Source of the DNA: Kribbella jiaozuonensis | GTDB lineage: Bacteria; Actinomycetota; Actinomycetes; Propionibacteriales; Kribbellaceae | Assembly (NCBI RefSeq): GCF_005233875.1 | Contig: NZ_SZPZ01000001.1 | Span: forward strand, 1,984,001 to 2,048,000 | Length of the DNA: 64,000 nucleotides | Direction of reading: 5' to 3' | Notes under the pieces: generated by a model | Seen by the model: the letters and a program-made list of their open reading frames with translations, nothing else | Databases searched by the model: none | Told to the model about the DNA's origin: nothing | Made by a program: the position numbers and the translations under genes | Part shown: positions 44,053 through 52,479 of the stretch, in pieces | How the letters are laid out: each line of letters starts with the position of its first letter | Position numbering within the stretch: the stretch's first letter is position 1

Positions 44053-45276
44053 TTAGGTAGATGGCTTCGAGTCGTCCCCTACAATGAATCTTGCGCGTTC
44101 AAACAATTCGTCGAAGGTGATGATCTCGATATCGATCATTGAGCGGCGGTATAGCTCGAAACTCATCGACTTCTCCGGGTTGATGTCTCCGTTTACGACG
44201 AACTCGTCTAATTTGCCGATGATAAGGATCTGCTTAGGTTTGACGGTCGACACCTCGAACCCTAGGGGAGTGCCATCTGAGTCGTACGCTCGACGCAACT
44301 GGTCTCCAATTCCTCTAACCGCCTTCTCGGCTGTCTTCTGAAGTTGAGCTACGCCACCACTGAGCTCTTTTGAGGGCCGGAATACATCGGGAGGCCGGTA
44401 AGCCTCGTTATACAACAAGGCTGCGGCAGGAGTCTTGATTTCGGCGAACATTAGGCTGCTGATATATCCCTTGGATCGCAGGACAGCGTCACTTCGCTTG
44501 CCTGCTCCTCCGAAGATATTTGCCCCAGTCGTTATCTGTTCGAGCTTCTGATCGCTAAATGACTCGCTGGAGATCAAGCTCAGGCCATACCCGAAGATCC
44601 ATTGGTTGGCCTCGAAGAAGTGCTGCCAGATGCCCTCTTCGCCGATGCTCCGGATCGAATGCTCATTCCGGTACTGTTCCGTGTAGCCCTCATCAAACAG
44701 CAGTTGCTTGAAAACTTCGAGTGCGCCCTTGCGATTCGCAAGAACGGCAATATCCTCCTCCGTGAGCGAGCCACCTATAGCTGTGCGAACAGCCTCGACG
44801 ATCGTGGCTTTATCCTCACCTTCCAGGCTGCGGGCGAGAGATAAACTGTCGCCGTGAATGACTCGGAATTCATCTTCAGGTAGAACGACTCCGCTGAAGC
44901 TCTCTAAGAATCGGATGACTTTCCAAAAGTTCTCGTGGCAGCCGTCAGTGTCCACGTTCGCTTTGACTCTTTTGGTCTCATTTGTTGCTTGCACCTCCTC
45001 TTCGAGGATCTTTCTCCCTGGGCGAGTTTTGTCTTTTTTCCACAGGCGGATCCGGGGCGTGTAAGTATCGCCCTTCTTTATCAGTTTAACCTGACACAGT
45101 GTCGCAACCTGCGGCCCGTCCTGAAGGAGGAAGTCTCTTACTAGACTATGAGACTCCTCGTCATAGAAGTAATGGAATCCGGTGTTGTTGCCGCTGTCTC
45201 GGATTGCAAGCTGTGAGAAATCGCCATTCTCAACGTCAAACTCGCCGTCGGAATACAGAGATGAAAAGTCGATCAA
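44053..45276 (-). CDS. Shedu-type anti-phage nuclease (DUF4263)
   Basis: 407 residues from a TTG at 45276 with GAGGGGG upstream; start not certain. The C-terminal half is a DUF4263 domain: EANQWIFGYGLSLI near 215, GKRSDAVL near 258, FAEIKTPAAALL near 275 (the PD-(D/E)xK Asp and ExK), then FRPSKELSGGVAQLQK and a final FELYRRS / TFDELFERA. Single-gene Shedu systems protect bacteria from phages. The N-terminal 200 residues are a variable sensor-like region. A-T-rich relative to the host; on the tRNA-Ala element. Confidence 0.85.
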   Translation of the reverse strand: MIDFSSLYSDGEFDVENGDFSQLAIRDSGNNTGFHYFYDEESHSLVRDFLLQDGPQVATLCQVKLIKKGDTYTPRIRLWKKDKTRPGRKILEEEVQATNETKRVKANVDTDGCHENFWKVIRFLESFSGVVLPEDEFRVIHGDSLSLARSLEGEDKATIVEAVRTAIGGSLTEEDIAVLANRKGALEVFKQLLFDEGYTEQYRNEHSIRSIGEEGIWQHFFEANQWIFGYGLSLISSESFSDQKLEQITTGANIFGGAGKRSDAVLRSKGYISSLMFAEIKTPAAALLYNEAYRPPDVFRPSKELSGGVAQLQKTAEKAVRGIGDQLRRAYDSDGTPLGFEVSTVKPKQILIIGKLDEFVVNGDINPEKSMSFELYRRSMIDIEIITFDELFERARFIVGDDSKPST

Positions 45277-45638
45277 AACGCCCCCTCTGCGATCGTGATT
45301 CGGCGGATGCGCTGTCCACTGGCCCCCCAGATCTGCATGCCCGCCGTCACCCAACGTTACAGCGTTGGCCACTTGTCGACAACGATCCGCAACTGTGGGT
45401 AGTCCAGGCTGGCGAGGCCACCAACCCCAAACCTGGCCGGAAGTCATCGCGAGCGGCGGGAGGGGAGTTGTCGGCGGGCCACCGGACCGCCGGTCGCCAT
45501 GGGAGGATTTTGGGAACCAACCATGCGTAACAACGGTATTGATGCAGGTCCAACTCGCAACAACCAGAAGCGCGAGAACGCCTTGCAGGTAAGAGGATGA
45601 GTGCAATCCCGTGTAGGTCGCCAACGCGACCCCCGCCA
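45277..45638. other. 362 bp upstream of the Shedu gene
   Basis: No gene seen. CCAACG-TTACAG-CGTTGG (45351-45368) is a perfect inverted repeat 75 bp before the Shedu start, a possible regulator site. A stretch at about 45552-45590 (ACTCGCAACAACCAG, then CGCGAGAACGCC) recurs at 46880-46916, both 60-90 bp left of an att copy. Confidence 0.5.
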
Positions 45639-45682
45639 ATGGCATGGAAGAGGTCAGGGGTTCGAATCCCCCAGGCTCCACC
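45639..45682 (+). other. att copy 3 (tRNA-Ala 3' fragment)
   Basis: 44 bp matching 38574-38617 except CCCAGG for CCTAAG. Followed at about 45692-45720 by a GCCAGGAGG / CCTCCTGGC hairpin and a T-rich run, so a tRNA-type terminator was carried with the att. Confidence 0.88.
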
Positions 45683-45709
45683 GAGAGACATTGCAGGCCA
45701 GGAGGAACT

Positions 45710-45960
45710 TCGCCTCCTGGCTTGTTTTCGTTTGAGGCCCCAGTGGGAGAGCTCTGGGAGAACCGCTCGCCTCCACCAACTTGGCTGCCAGGTTTGAGCC
45801 TCCTGCTGAGCCCTCTCGATGGTGTCGCAGAGGTGCGACACATCTCCGCCAACTGATGCGCGACAGGCTGCGCGTCTGGCGACCGACTGACGGAGTCGGC
45901 CCAACGCAGGGAGCAGCGGATGCTGGAGCGCGTCATGAACCAGCTGGGCAGTGCCGCCTT
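45710..45960 (-). pseudogene. Integrase C-terminal trace
   Basis: DTIERAQQEAQ and, after a shift, AKLVEAS line up with DTVQKAQQEAAQVATKLVG of the element 2 integrase tail, at the same distance from its att copy. The rest is not alignable by eye. Confidence 0.4.
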
Positions 45961-45985
45961 GGTCACGGGCGGTGCCGCAACGTGG

Positions 45986-46704
45986 TCAGTGCGCTTCCAG
46001 CTCGAAGAATAGGAAGCAGATGAATGAGCGACCGTCTGCGTTGGGGAGCAGTTCCGCGGGGGTGTTGGCCGCGGGTGGCGGCTCGGTGACCGTCTTGATG
46101 CCGAACCCCGCGTCGATGAAGGTGTTGATGACGTCCTGCAGGGGGCGGTGCCAGTAGGTCATCCATACGGTTCCTTCGCCGAAGTCGTAGTCCTCGGAGT
46201 ACTGGGTGAGGGCGAAGTAGTCGGCCTCGGGGTAAACGACCGCGTAGACCGTGGGATGGATGATCGAGACGATGAGCCGGCCGCCTGGTTTGAGCACACG
46301 CCGCAGCTCGGCCAGTGCCGAGGCCCAGTCCTTGACGAGTGCAAGGACAGTGACGCGACGACGCTGTCGAATGCGTCGTCGGGATAGGGAAGGGGCGCAC
46401 CAAGGTCGGCGACTTTCAGGTCCGCGTCCTCGCCCAGCCTTTCGCGGGCGAGTTCGATCATGGCGGGGCTCAGGTCGAAGCCGGACACCGACGCATCCTT
46501 GCCGCGCAGAGCTTCCATCAGGGGGCCTGAACCGCAGCCGGCGTCGAGAATCGCCAGGCCCGCGACGTCGCCGGCGAGGCGGATCATCTCCGGACGCGCG
46601 TAGTAAGCGTTGAAGAGGTTGTTCTCGTTGCTGGCCGAGTATGCGGCGGCGAAGCCGTCGTAGTCAGCGACTGGGGCAGCGGACTTGCTCACCGAATCGG
46701 GCAT
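45986..46704 (-). pseudogene. SAM-dependent methyltransferase, frameshifted
   Basis: Class I methyltransferase: LAILDAGCGSGPLMEALRG (motif I, about residues 50-68), VSGFDLSPAMIELA, DDAFDSVVASLSLH. A one-base loss near 46339 moves the frame; the second frame continues ALAELRRVLKPGGRLIVSI to LFFELEAH at 45986. Joined it would be about 240 residues. Either a recent pseudogene or a sequencing error. Confidence 0.8.
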
Positions 46705-46966
46705 GACAGGTTTCTACTACGCCGGGAGGGCATGTGCGCGCCGACTATGCACTCGATCCAGTCGGCGGCACTCTCATTTGCCGCGATACGCCCTTCCGAC
46801 TTTCGCAGATCACCTGGCGGACAGGGTCGCGCATCAGTCGACGGAGGACTGTCGCGGGAAGGCGAACATCAACGATCCGACTCGCAACAACCAGCGACGC
46901 GAGAACGCCCTGCAAAATAAGGCAATGAGAGCTGGCCCGCGTGGGTCACCTACGCTGCTCCGCCCA
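46705..46966. other. Noncoding remnant upstream of att copy 4
   Basis: 262 bp with no supportable gene; contains the second copy of the ACTCGCAACAACCAG repeat near 46880. Probably the decayed right end of element 3. Confidence 0.45.
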
Positions 46967-47007
46967 TGCCCTGGACGAGAGCAGGCTCGAGTCCCCTCAG
47001 CTCCACC
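46967..47007 (+). other. Decayed att copy 4
   Basis: TCGAGTCCCCTCAGCTCCACC keeps most of the tRNA 3' end (TTCGAATCCCCTAAGCTCCACC) and the left part keeps CTGGA-GAG-CAGG spacing. Weaker than the other copies. The next host gene stops nine bases later. Confidence 0.55.
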
Positions 47008-47015
47008 TGCGGTGA

Positions 47016-47918
47016 CTATGGAGTTGCGAGCACGTTGCTGATGGCGTGACGGGCGGAGGTTGCGAGGGCTGGGTTGGTGTCCTTGAGGTGGTGCAGGACG
47101 GTTAGGGCCTGGGAGAGGACGCGGCCGCGGCCGCGGAGCCAGGTTGGGGGGTCTGTGTTCAGGGTGGTGCGGAATTCGGGGTGGACGGTGGCGGGTAGTA
47201 GGTACCAGATGGGGAAGAGGTCGCAGGCTGGGTCGCCGAGGCCGGAGGTTTCGAAGTCTAGGACTGCGGTTAGGCGGCCCTTCGGGGAGACGAGTAGGTT
47301 GCTTGGGGTGAGGTCTGAGTGGACCCAGACCTCGCGGCCGTCGTAGGGGGCCGCGAGGGATTCCTCCCACGATGCAAGGGCTGCGCGGGTGTCGATCAGG
47401 TCGGCCAGGTCGTCGATTGCCTTCCGTGTCGGGGAGTCCAGTGAGGCCATCGGGGCTCGGGTGCGGCGTTCGCCTGGGTAGGCCGGTGGGCGGTCCGGGA
47501 GGTTGATTTGGCGGAAGGCGTCGATGAAGGCCGCGAGGTCCGTTGCCAGGCCGCGTGGATCGACCAGCGTGGAGGGGGAGGGGTGGGCACCGGGGAGCCA
47601 GCGGTGGATGGACCACTCGCCGGGGTACGCCTTGGTGGGTGTGCCGATCGCCTCGACGGAAGGGATGGCCACGGGGAGGAACGGCGCTAGTGCCGCGAGT
47701 TTTGCCTGCTCTCGTTGGACTATGCCGGCGGTCGAGGGGCGGAGCGGTAGGCGTACGGACAGGTCGGGGCCGAGGCGGTAGATCGCGTTCACCAGTCCGC
47801 CGGAGTCGATCGGCTCCAGTGGCAACGCGGCCCATTGTGGGAACTGTGCAGCTACCAGCTCGCGGACGAGCGGGGTGCCGATGTCGGCCTGGTCGGCGTA
47901 CACCTTGCGGGGGCTCAC
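47016..47918 (-). CDS. Aminoglycoside/choline phosphotransferase-like kinase
   Basis: 300 residues from GTG at 47918. APH-fold kinase: HSDLTPSNLLV (catalytic loop, about residue 196) and DFETSGLGDPACDL (metal site, about 217). Family members phosphorylate antibiotics or metabolites; substrate unknown. First gene right of the tRNA-Ala island. Confidence 0.82.
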   Translation of the reverse strand: MSPRKVYADQADIGTPLVRELVAAQFPQWAALPLEPIDSGGLVNAIYRLGPDLSVRLPLRPSTAGIVQREQAKLAALAPFLPVAIPSVEAIGTPTKAYPGEWSIHRWLPGAHPSPSTLVDPRGLATDLAAFIDAFRQINLPDRPPAYPGERRTRAPMASLDSPTRKAIDDLADLIDTRAALASWEESLAAPYDGREVWVHSDLTPSNLLVSPKGRLTAVLDFETSGLGDPACDLFPIWYLLPATVHPEFRTTLNTDPPTWLRGRGRVLSQALTVLHHLKDTNPALATSARHAISNVLATP

Positions 47919-48077
47919 AAGGCCATCGGATCGATCGGAGCCGTCTGCCGTCAACCGAGTATCTAGATCCCATAGCGGCGCAATCACCCACGCCGGACGA
48001 TGACTCGGGGCGCTGGGGCTCCGACGATGGGTTCCTGACGAGTGTCGCCCGGCGCGCGTGACGCGACTTTGGGAGTC

Positions 48078-49399
48078 GTGATCGGACAGGACATGACGGA
48101 GCGACGCGAGGTGTACGAAACGCTCGATCTGGCGTTGCGGATCGGCGAGGTGCTCCTGTCGTCGGGGGCCGGGGCGGCTGATGTCACGGTCGCCATGCTG
48201 GCGGTGACACGGGCCTGCGGGGTGAGTCACGTGACCGCGGACGTGACGTTCGTGAACCTGACCCTCCGCCACCAACCGACGCGTGACGAGCCCGCCGCGA
48301 TCCAGGTACGCCGGGTGACCCGGCGCCCGGTCGACTATGCGCACCTGATCGAGGTCGACGAAACGCTGACCAGCCTCGTTGCCGGCGACATCAGCAGGGC
48401 CGAGGCTCGTGATCAGGTCGCCCGGATCGTGTCCACCGGTCATCACCGACGCCGATGGGCGGTGACCTTCGGTTGGGGCGTGATGGGAATCGGAATCGCG
48501 CTCACCCTGGGCGGCGGCCCGCTCGTTTGCCTGCTCGCGTTCCTGGCGGCCTGTGCGATCGACGGGACCCAGTTGCTCCTGCCCCTGCACCGCATCCCGG
48601 CGTTCTACCAGCAGGCGGCCGGGGGCTTCGTCGCCACGCTCGTAGCGGTGATCGCCTCGGCAACAGAGCTCGAGGTGGACCCGTCTCGCGTCGTCACAGC
48701 GGGGATCGTCATGCTCCTGGCCGGGGTCGGCATCATGGGTGCCACCCAGGACGCCTTGACCGGCTTCCCGGTGACGGCCAGCGCCCGGTTGATCGATGCC
48801 GTGCTGAACACGGCCGGCATCATCGCCGGCGTGGGTGCCGGGCTCACCGTCGGCGACCTGCTCGGGGTGGGCCTGACCACCTTCACGCCGGGCGCGGCCG
48901 GGCCCGCGGAGGTCGGGGTCACGGTGCTCGGCGCCGCCCTGGCCGCCGCGGCTTTCGCGTTCGCGTCGTACTCCCCGCGGCGGTCCCTGATAGCGGTGGC
49001 CCTGGTCGCGGCGCTCGGGCAGGGGTTCTGCTGGCTGTCGACAGGTCCGAGGTCGGCCGGACTTGGGGGTCGGCGGTCGCTGCCGTCACCATCGGTGCGG
49101 TCTGCTACCTCGTTGCCGGGCGTTTCCGGGTCCCGGCGCTCGGCGTCGTGGTTCCCGCGATCGTGCCGCTCCTGCCGGGACTCGACATCTACCGGGGGCT
49201 CGCTCTCTTCGCGGAAGGCAAGGACGGCGCCCTCGAGTTGGCCTCCGCGCTCGCCACGGCGCTGGCGCTCGCGTCCGGTGTGATCCTCGGTCAGTACCTC
49301 GCGCAACCGGTCAAGCGTGAGGCGCATCGATTGGAGACCCGGCTCGCCGGCCCACACATGGTCGGCCCGTTGCGACGCCGCGCCGGCAAGGACACCTAG
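48078..49399 (+). pseudogene. ThrE-type threonine/serine exporter, frameshifted
   Basis: N-terminal DUF1212 domain (DLALRIGEVLLSSGAGAADVTVAML) with about five membrane helices is read to near 49045. The rest (GRTWGSAVAAVTIGAVCYLV to LGQYLAQPVKRE) continues in the -1 frame to 49399. Joined length about 440 residues, normal for the family. No slippery site seen, so mutation or sequencing error is more likely than programmed shift. GTG at 48078 has GGGAG; ATG at 48093 also possible. Confidence 0.75.
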
Positions 49400-49458
49400 C
49401 CCGGGCAAAGGTCGAGCGGGCAGGCCACCTAGCCCGGGCAGAGGTCGAACGGTCAGGC
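49393..49458. repeat. 33-bp tandem duplication between convergent ThrE genes
   Basis: CACCTAGCCCGGGCAAAGGT at 49393 repeats at 49426 (CACCTAGCCCGGGCAGAGGT), period 33 bp. Each copy holds an in-frame TAG for the plus-strand gene and repeats the terminal codons of the minus-strand gene. Confidence 0.8.
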
Positions 49459-50667
49459 CACCTGACGGCGTACCCAATGGTTGCTGACGATGACGCCGGC
49501 AGCGATCGCCAACGCGACGGTCGGGACCTGGAGGGCGAAGTCCGACAGGTTCTGCAGTCCGGTGACGATGTCCCCGCCGAGGAGGGCGGTGGCGCCGCGT
49601 ACGCCGACCCCGCCCACGGTCAGGACGAAGAACCCGCCCAGCAACAGGATGAGGCGCGGGGGTCGTTGCGGGTAGGCGCCGACAAGGTTGCCGCAGGCAC
49701 CGAGCACGGTACCGGCCACGAGCGTGCCGATGACCGCGCCGGCGAGACGGGTCACTCCCTGCTGGACGAGGAACGTGCCGATCACGCCGGGCACCAACCA
49801 GACGAGCGCTCCGGGTTCGGCGTTGAACGCGAGCACCAGGCCCACGGAGAACACCACCCACCCGGCCAGGACGACGACGAAGGAGAGCTCCGGCGGGGGC
49901 AGTGTCTCGGCGAGAGCGGATCCGTTGCCGGTGGCACCGGTTGCCGCGACGATGCCGATCACGATCAGCCCGAGGGTGAGGAACCCGGACACGAGGCGCA
50001 CCGCGCCGGCGGTGAGGCGGCCACCCAGGAGTTCCTCGGCGGCCGCCGACAGAGTGTCGCCGGGGACCACGATAAACAGCGCCGGCAGCACCATGAGCGT
50101 GACGCCCGTGGTCTCGGCGAGGCCCGACATCACCGTGAGAGCGAGCGTGGTGACGATGAAGGCGCCGAAGAACGGGACCAGCCCCTCGAGGGGACGCCCG
50201 GCGGTGAGGACGACGAGCGCGCCAATGACCAACCCAAGGATGGCGGCCGCACCCGCCTCGCCCCAGGTCGCCACCACGCTCGGGGCGAACCCCGCCGCGA
50301 ACAGCGCGACCCCGAGGATCCGCACCCACGCGGGCCAACGGGGCTTCGACTGTGCAATCGCGTCGAGACGGCGGCACGCCTCGTCGGGGTCGATCGGCTG
50401 TCGCTGCAGCTGGACGAGAAAGCGCTTGATGGCGGCGACCTGGTCGAGCCGGAAGATGCCGGGCGCCGCCCTCACCACCGCTGCCTGCCTGACCTCCCTG
50501 GACGACCGCTCCGTAAGCAGGATCTGCTCGGGAAGGACCACCAGGTCGACATGCAGGCCGTACGCCGAGGCCGCCTTGGTGACCGAATCCTCGAGCGTCT
50601 CGACACCCTCGGCACTGGACTCCAGGGCGAGCCTGGCGACGCGGACCACGACGTCGAAGCGGGTCAC
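49453..50667 (-). CDS. ThrE-type threonine/serine exporter
   Basis: 404 residues from GTG at 50667. DUF1212 N-terminal part (RVARLALESSAEGVETLEDSV and PGIFRLDQVAAIKRFL) then ten hydrophobic helices in two DUF3815-like halves. Exports threonine and serine by proton motive force in characterised relatives. Intact, unlike its convergent paralogue. Lies 14 bp after the M20 dipeptidase. Confidence 0.82.
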   Translation of the reverse strand: MTRFDVVVRVARLALESSAEGVETLEDSVTKAASAYGLHVDLVVLPEQILLTERSSREVRQAAVVRAAPGIFRLDQVAAIKRFLVQLQRQPIDPDEACRRLDAIAQSKPRWPAWVRILGVALFAAGFAPSVVATWGEAGAAAILGLVIGALVVLTAGRPLEGLVPFFGAFIVTTLALTVMSGLAETTGVTLMVLPALFIVVPGDTLSAAAEELLGGRLTAGAVRLVSGFLTLGLIVIGIVAATGATGNGSALAETLPPPELSFVVVLAGWVVFSVGLVLAFNAEPGALVWLVPGVIGTFLVQQGVTRLAGAVIGTLVAGTVLGACGNLVGAYPQRPPRLILLLGGFFVLTVGGVGVRGATALLGGDIVTGLQNLSDFALQVPTVALAIAAGVIVSNHWVRRQVA

Positions 50668-50681
50668 GTCGCGCCGACGTC

Positions 50682-52031
50682 TCAGCTGTTCAGGGAGGCG
50701 TAGTGCTGGAGGAACAGTGCCTCGGTCAGGGCCATGCCCTCGATCTCGGTCGGGTCCACGCTCTCGTTGGGGGCGTGGATGAGGGCCAAGGGCTCTTCGA
50801 CCCCCATCAGGATGAGCTCGGCGTCGGGGTACGTCTCCTCGAACACATTGCACAAGGGAATCGAGCCGCCCTGCCCGAGACTCGCCATCGGCCGGCCGTA
50901 GGCCTCCTGCATCGCCGTAGCCATCGCCCGGTACGCCGGACCGTCGGTGGACGCCTCGAACGGAGCACCGGTCGCCTCGACCTCGACCGTGACATGCACG
51001 CCCCACGGAGCGGCAGCCTTCAGGTGCTCGATGAGGGCACGCTGGGCGACGTCGGGCGACAGGCCCGGCGGGATGCGCAGGTTCAGCCGTGCCGAGGTCT
51101 TCGGGACCACGGCGGCAGCCGAGCCGACCACCGGCGGGCAGTCGATGCCGAGGATGGTCACCGCCGGCCGAGCCCAAAGCATGTCGGACACGCTGCCGTC
51201 CCCGAGCAATGAGACTCCGTCGAGGACCCCGGCGTCCGAGGTGAACTGCTCGGTCGGGTACGGCGCACCAGACCAGGTACGGGTGTTGTCCAGCCCGGTG
51301 ATCGTCGTGTTCCCCTTCGCGTCCCGCAGCGAGGACAGCATCGCCACCAGGGCGGCGAGGGCATCGGGGGCGGGGCCGCCGAACATCCCGGAATGGATCT
51401 CCGATGTGAGGGCCTCGACGGTGACGACGACGTTGACCATGCCGCGGAGACTCACGGTGGCCGCCGGACGCCCGACCGCGGCGTTGCCCGTATCGCAGAC
51501 GAGGATCGCATCGGCACGGAGAAGATCCGCGTTCTCCGGGACGAACGCCTCGAGGCCGCCGGTGCCCTGCTCCTCGGAACCCTCGACCACCAGCCTCAGG
51601 TCGACCGGGACTTCATCGCCGAGTGCGCGCAGAGCCGCCAGGTGCATGACGATATTGCCCTTGCAGTCGGCGGCCCCGCGGCCGTACCAGCGTCCGTCGA
51701 CCTCGGTCAGCTCGAACGGGGGCGTGCGCCAGGCGGCGTCGTCGAGCGGAGGCTGTACGTCGTAATGGGCGTAGAGCAGCACCGTGGGAGCCGCCGTACC
51801 GGAGCTTTTCCGGGATCCGACGACTGCCATGCTGCCGTCCGCGGTCTCTTCGAGATGGGCGTCGGTGAAACCGATGTCGGCGAACTTCTCCAGCACCCAT
51901 TGCGCAGTGCGCTCGCACTCGGCGGCGGGGTACTGGCGGGGGTCGGCCACCGATCGCAGTGCAACGAGCTCGGCGAGTTCGTCGCGCGCCACCGGCATCA
52001 GGTTCGCGATGCGCTGCCGCAGGTCCGCCAT
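50682..52031 (-). CDS. M20 family dipeptidase
   Basis: 449 residues. Metal ligands in YAHYDVQP (near 88), GRGAADCKGN (near 118), GSEEQGTGG (near 151) and the C-terminal HAPNES. Lid domain about 190-310. Cleaves short peptides in the cytoplasm. Cotranscribed with the small membrane gene and permease upstream, and the exporter downstream. Confidence 0.92.
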   Translation of the reverse strand: MADLRQRIANLMPVARDELAELVALRSVADPRQYPAAECERTAQWVLEKFADIGFTDAHLEETADGSMAVVGSRKSSGTAAPTVLLYAHYDVQPPLDDAAWRTPPFELTEVDGRWYGRGAADCKGNIVMHLAALRALGDEVPVDLRLVVEGSEEQGTGGLEAFVPENADLLRADAILVCDTGNAAVGRPAATVSLRGMVNVVVTVEALTSEIHSGMFGGPAPDALAALVAMLSSLRDAKGNTTITGLDNTRTWSGAPYPTEQFTSDAGVLDGVSLLGDGSVSDMLWARPAVTILGIDCPPVVGSAAAVVPKTSARLNLRIPPGLSPDVAQRALIEHLKAAAPWGVHVTVEVEATGAPFEASTDGPAYRAMATAMQEAYGRPMASLGQGGSIPLCNVFEETYPDAELILMGVEEPLALIHAPNESVDPTEIEGMALTEALFLQHYASLNS

Positions 52032-52032
52032 C

Positions 52033-52479
52033 TCAGTCGCCCACCACGTCGTCGGTCTTGAGATCCTCGACGAACTTCTGGAAGTCCTTCAGCTCGTTGG
52101 GACAGTAGATCTGGATGATCAGGAGCTGGCCCTTGAGCGCCCGGCTGTCGACGATGACCGGCCTGGCCCCCGGGCCCGCAGCGCCGTTGGCGAGTTGGGT
52201 GAACAGCACGGCCCGGCCCAGCGCGTTGTTCGGGTCCTCGCAGGTCGCGCCTCCGTCGCTCCCGAGCACACGCACGATCTGGTCCTTGTCCGGAGTACGG
52301 GACCCGGTGGCGGCCAGTGCGGCGATCAGCTGGTCGGCCTTCTGGTCGGCCTCGTTGCTCTCCTTCCGGGAGTGGAAGGTGAGCAGCCCGATGATCAGCA
52401 GGACGGCGAGGATGACGCAGGCAGTGATGTAGATCCAGGACCGTTCGCGTCCGGACTGGGTCTCGACAGGTGTGCTCAT
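52033..52479 (-). CDS. Small single-TM protein, unknown
   Basis: 148 residues. One membrane helix (about 15-36) then an extracytoplasmic domain of about 110 residues with two Cys (GGATCEDP, IYCPNEL) that could form a disulfide. Start overlaps the permease stop, and its stop is next to the M20 start, so it belongs to the transport operon. May be a permease accessory protein; inference only. Confidence 0.7.
   Translation of the reverse strand: MSTPVETQSGRERSWIYITACVILAVLLIIGLLTFHSRKESNEADQKADQLIAALAATGSRTPDKDQIVRVLGSDGGATCEDPNNALGRAVLFTQLANGAAGPGARPVIVDSRALKGQLLIIQIYCPNELKDFQKFVEDLKTDDVVGD

Larger units (their letters stand above)
41074..45682. mobile_element. Integrated element 2 with DUF5677-like and Shedu genes
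   Basis: Lies between att copies 2 and 3. Holds a decayed integrase next to the left att, a broken HAD gene, a DUF5677-like gene and a Shedu nuclease. Gene GC content is clearly below the flanking chromosome. The defence-type cargo looks intact, while the mobility gene is dead. Confidence 0.75.
45683..47007. mobile_element. Integrated element 3, largely decayed
   Basis: Between att copies 3 and 4. Contains an integrase trace next to the left att and a frameshifted methyltransferase. Appears the oldest or most degraded of the three. Confidence 0.55.

Noticed and set aside
45276..45966. N-terminal extension of the Shedu frame to 45966
   Set aside because: It runs through the att copy and noncoding DNA and gives the usual tRNA-antisense peptide; homology begins near 45276.
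49030..49060. Programmed frameshift in the ThrE gene
   Set aside because: No slippery heptamer or downstream structure stands out; mutation or sequencing error is simpler.
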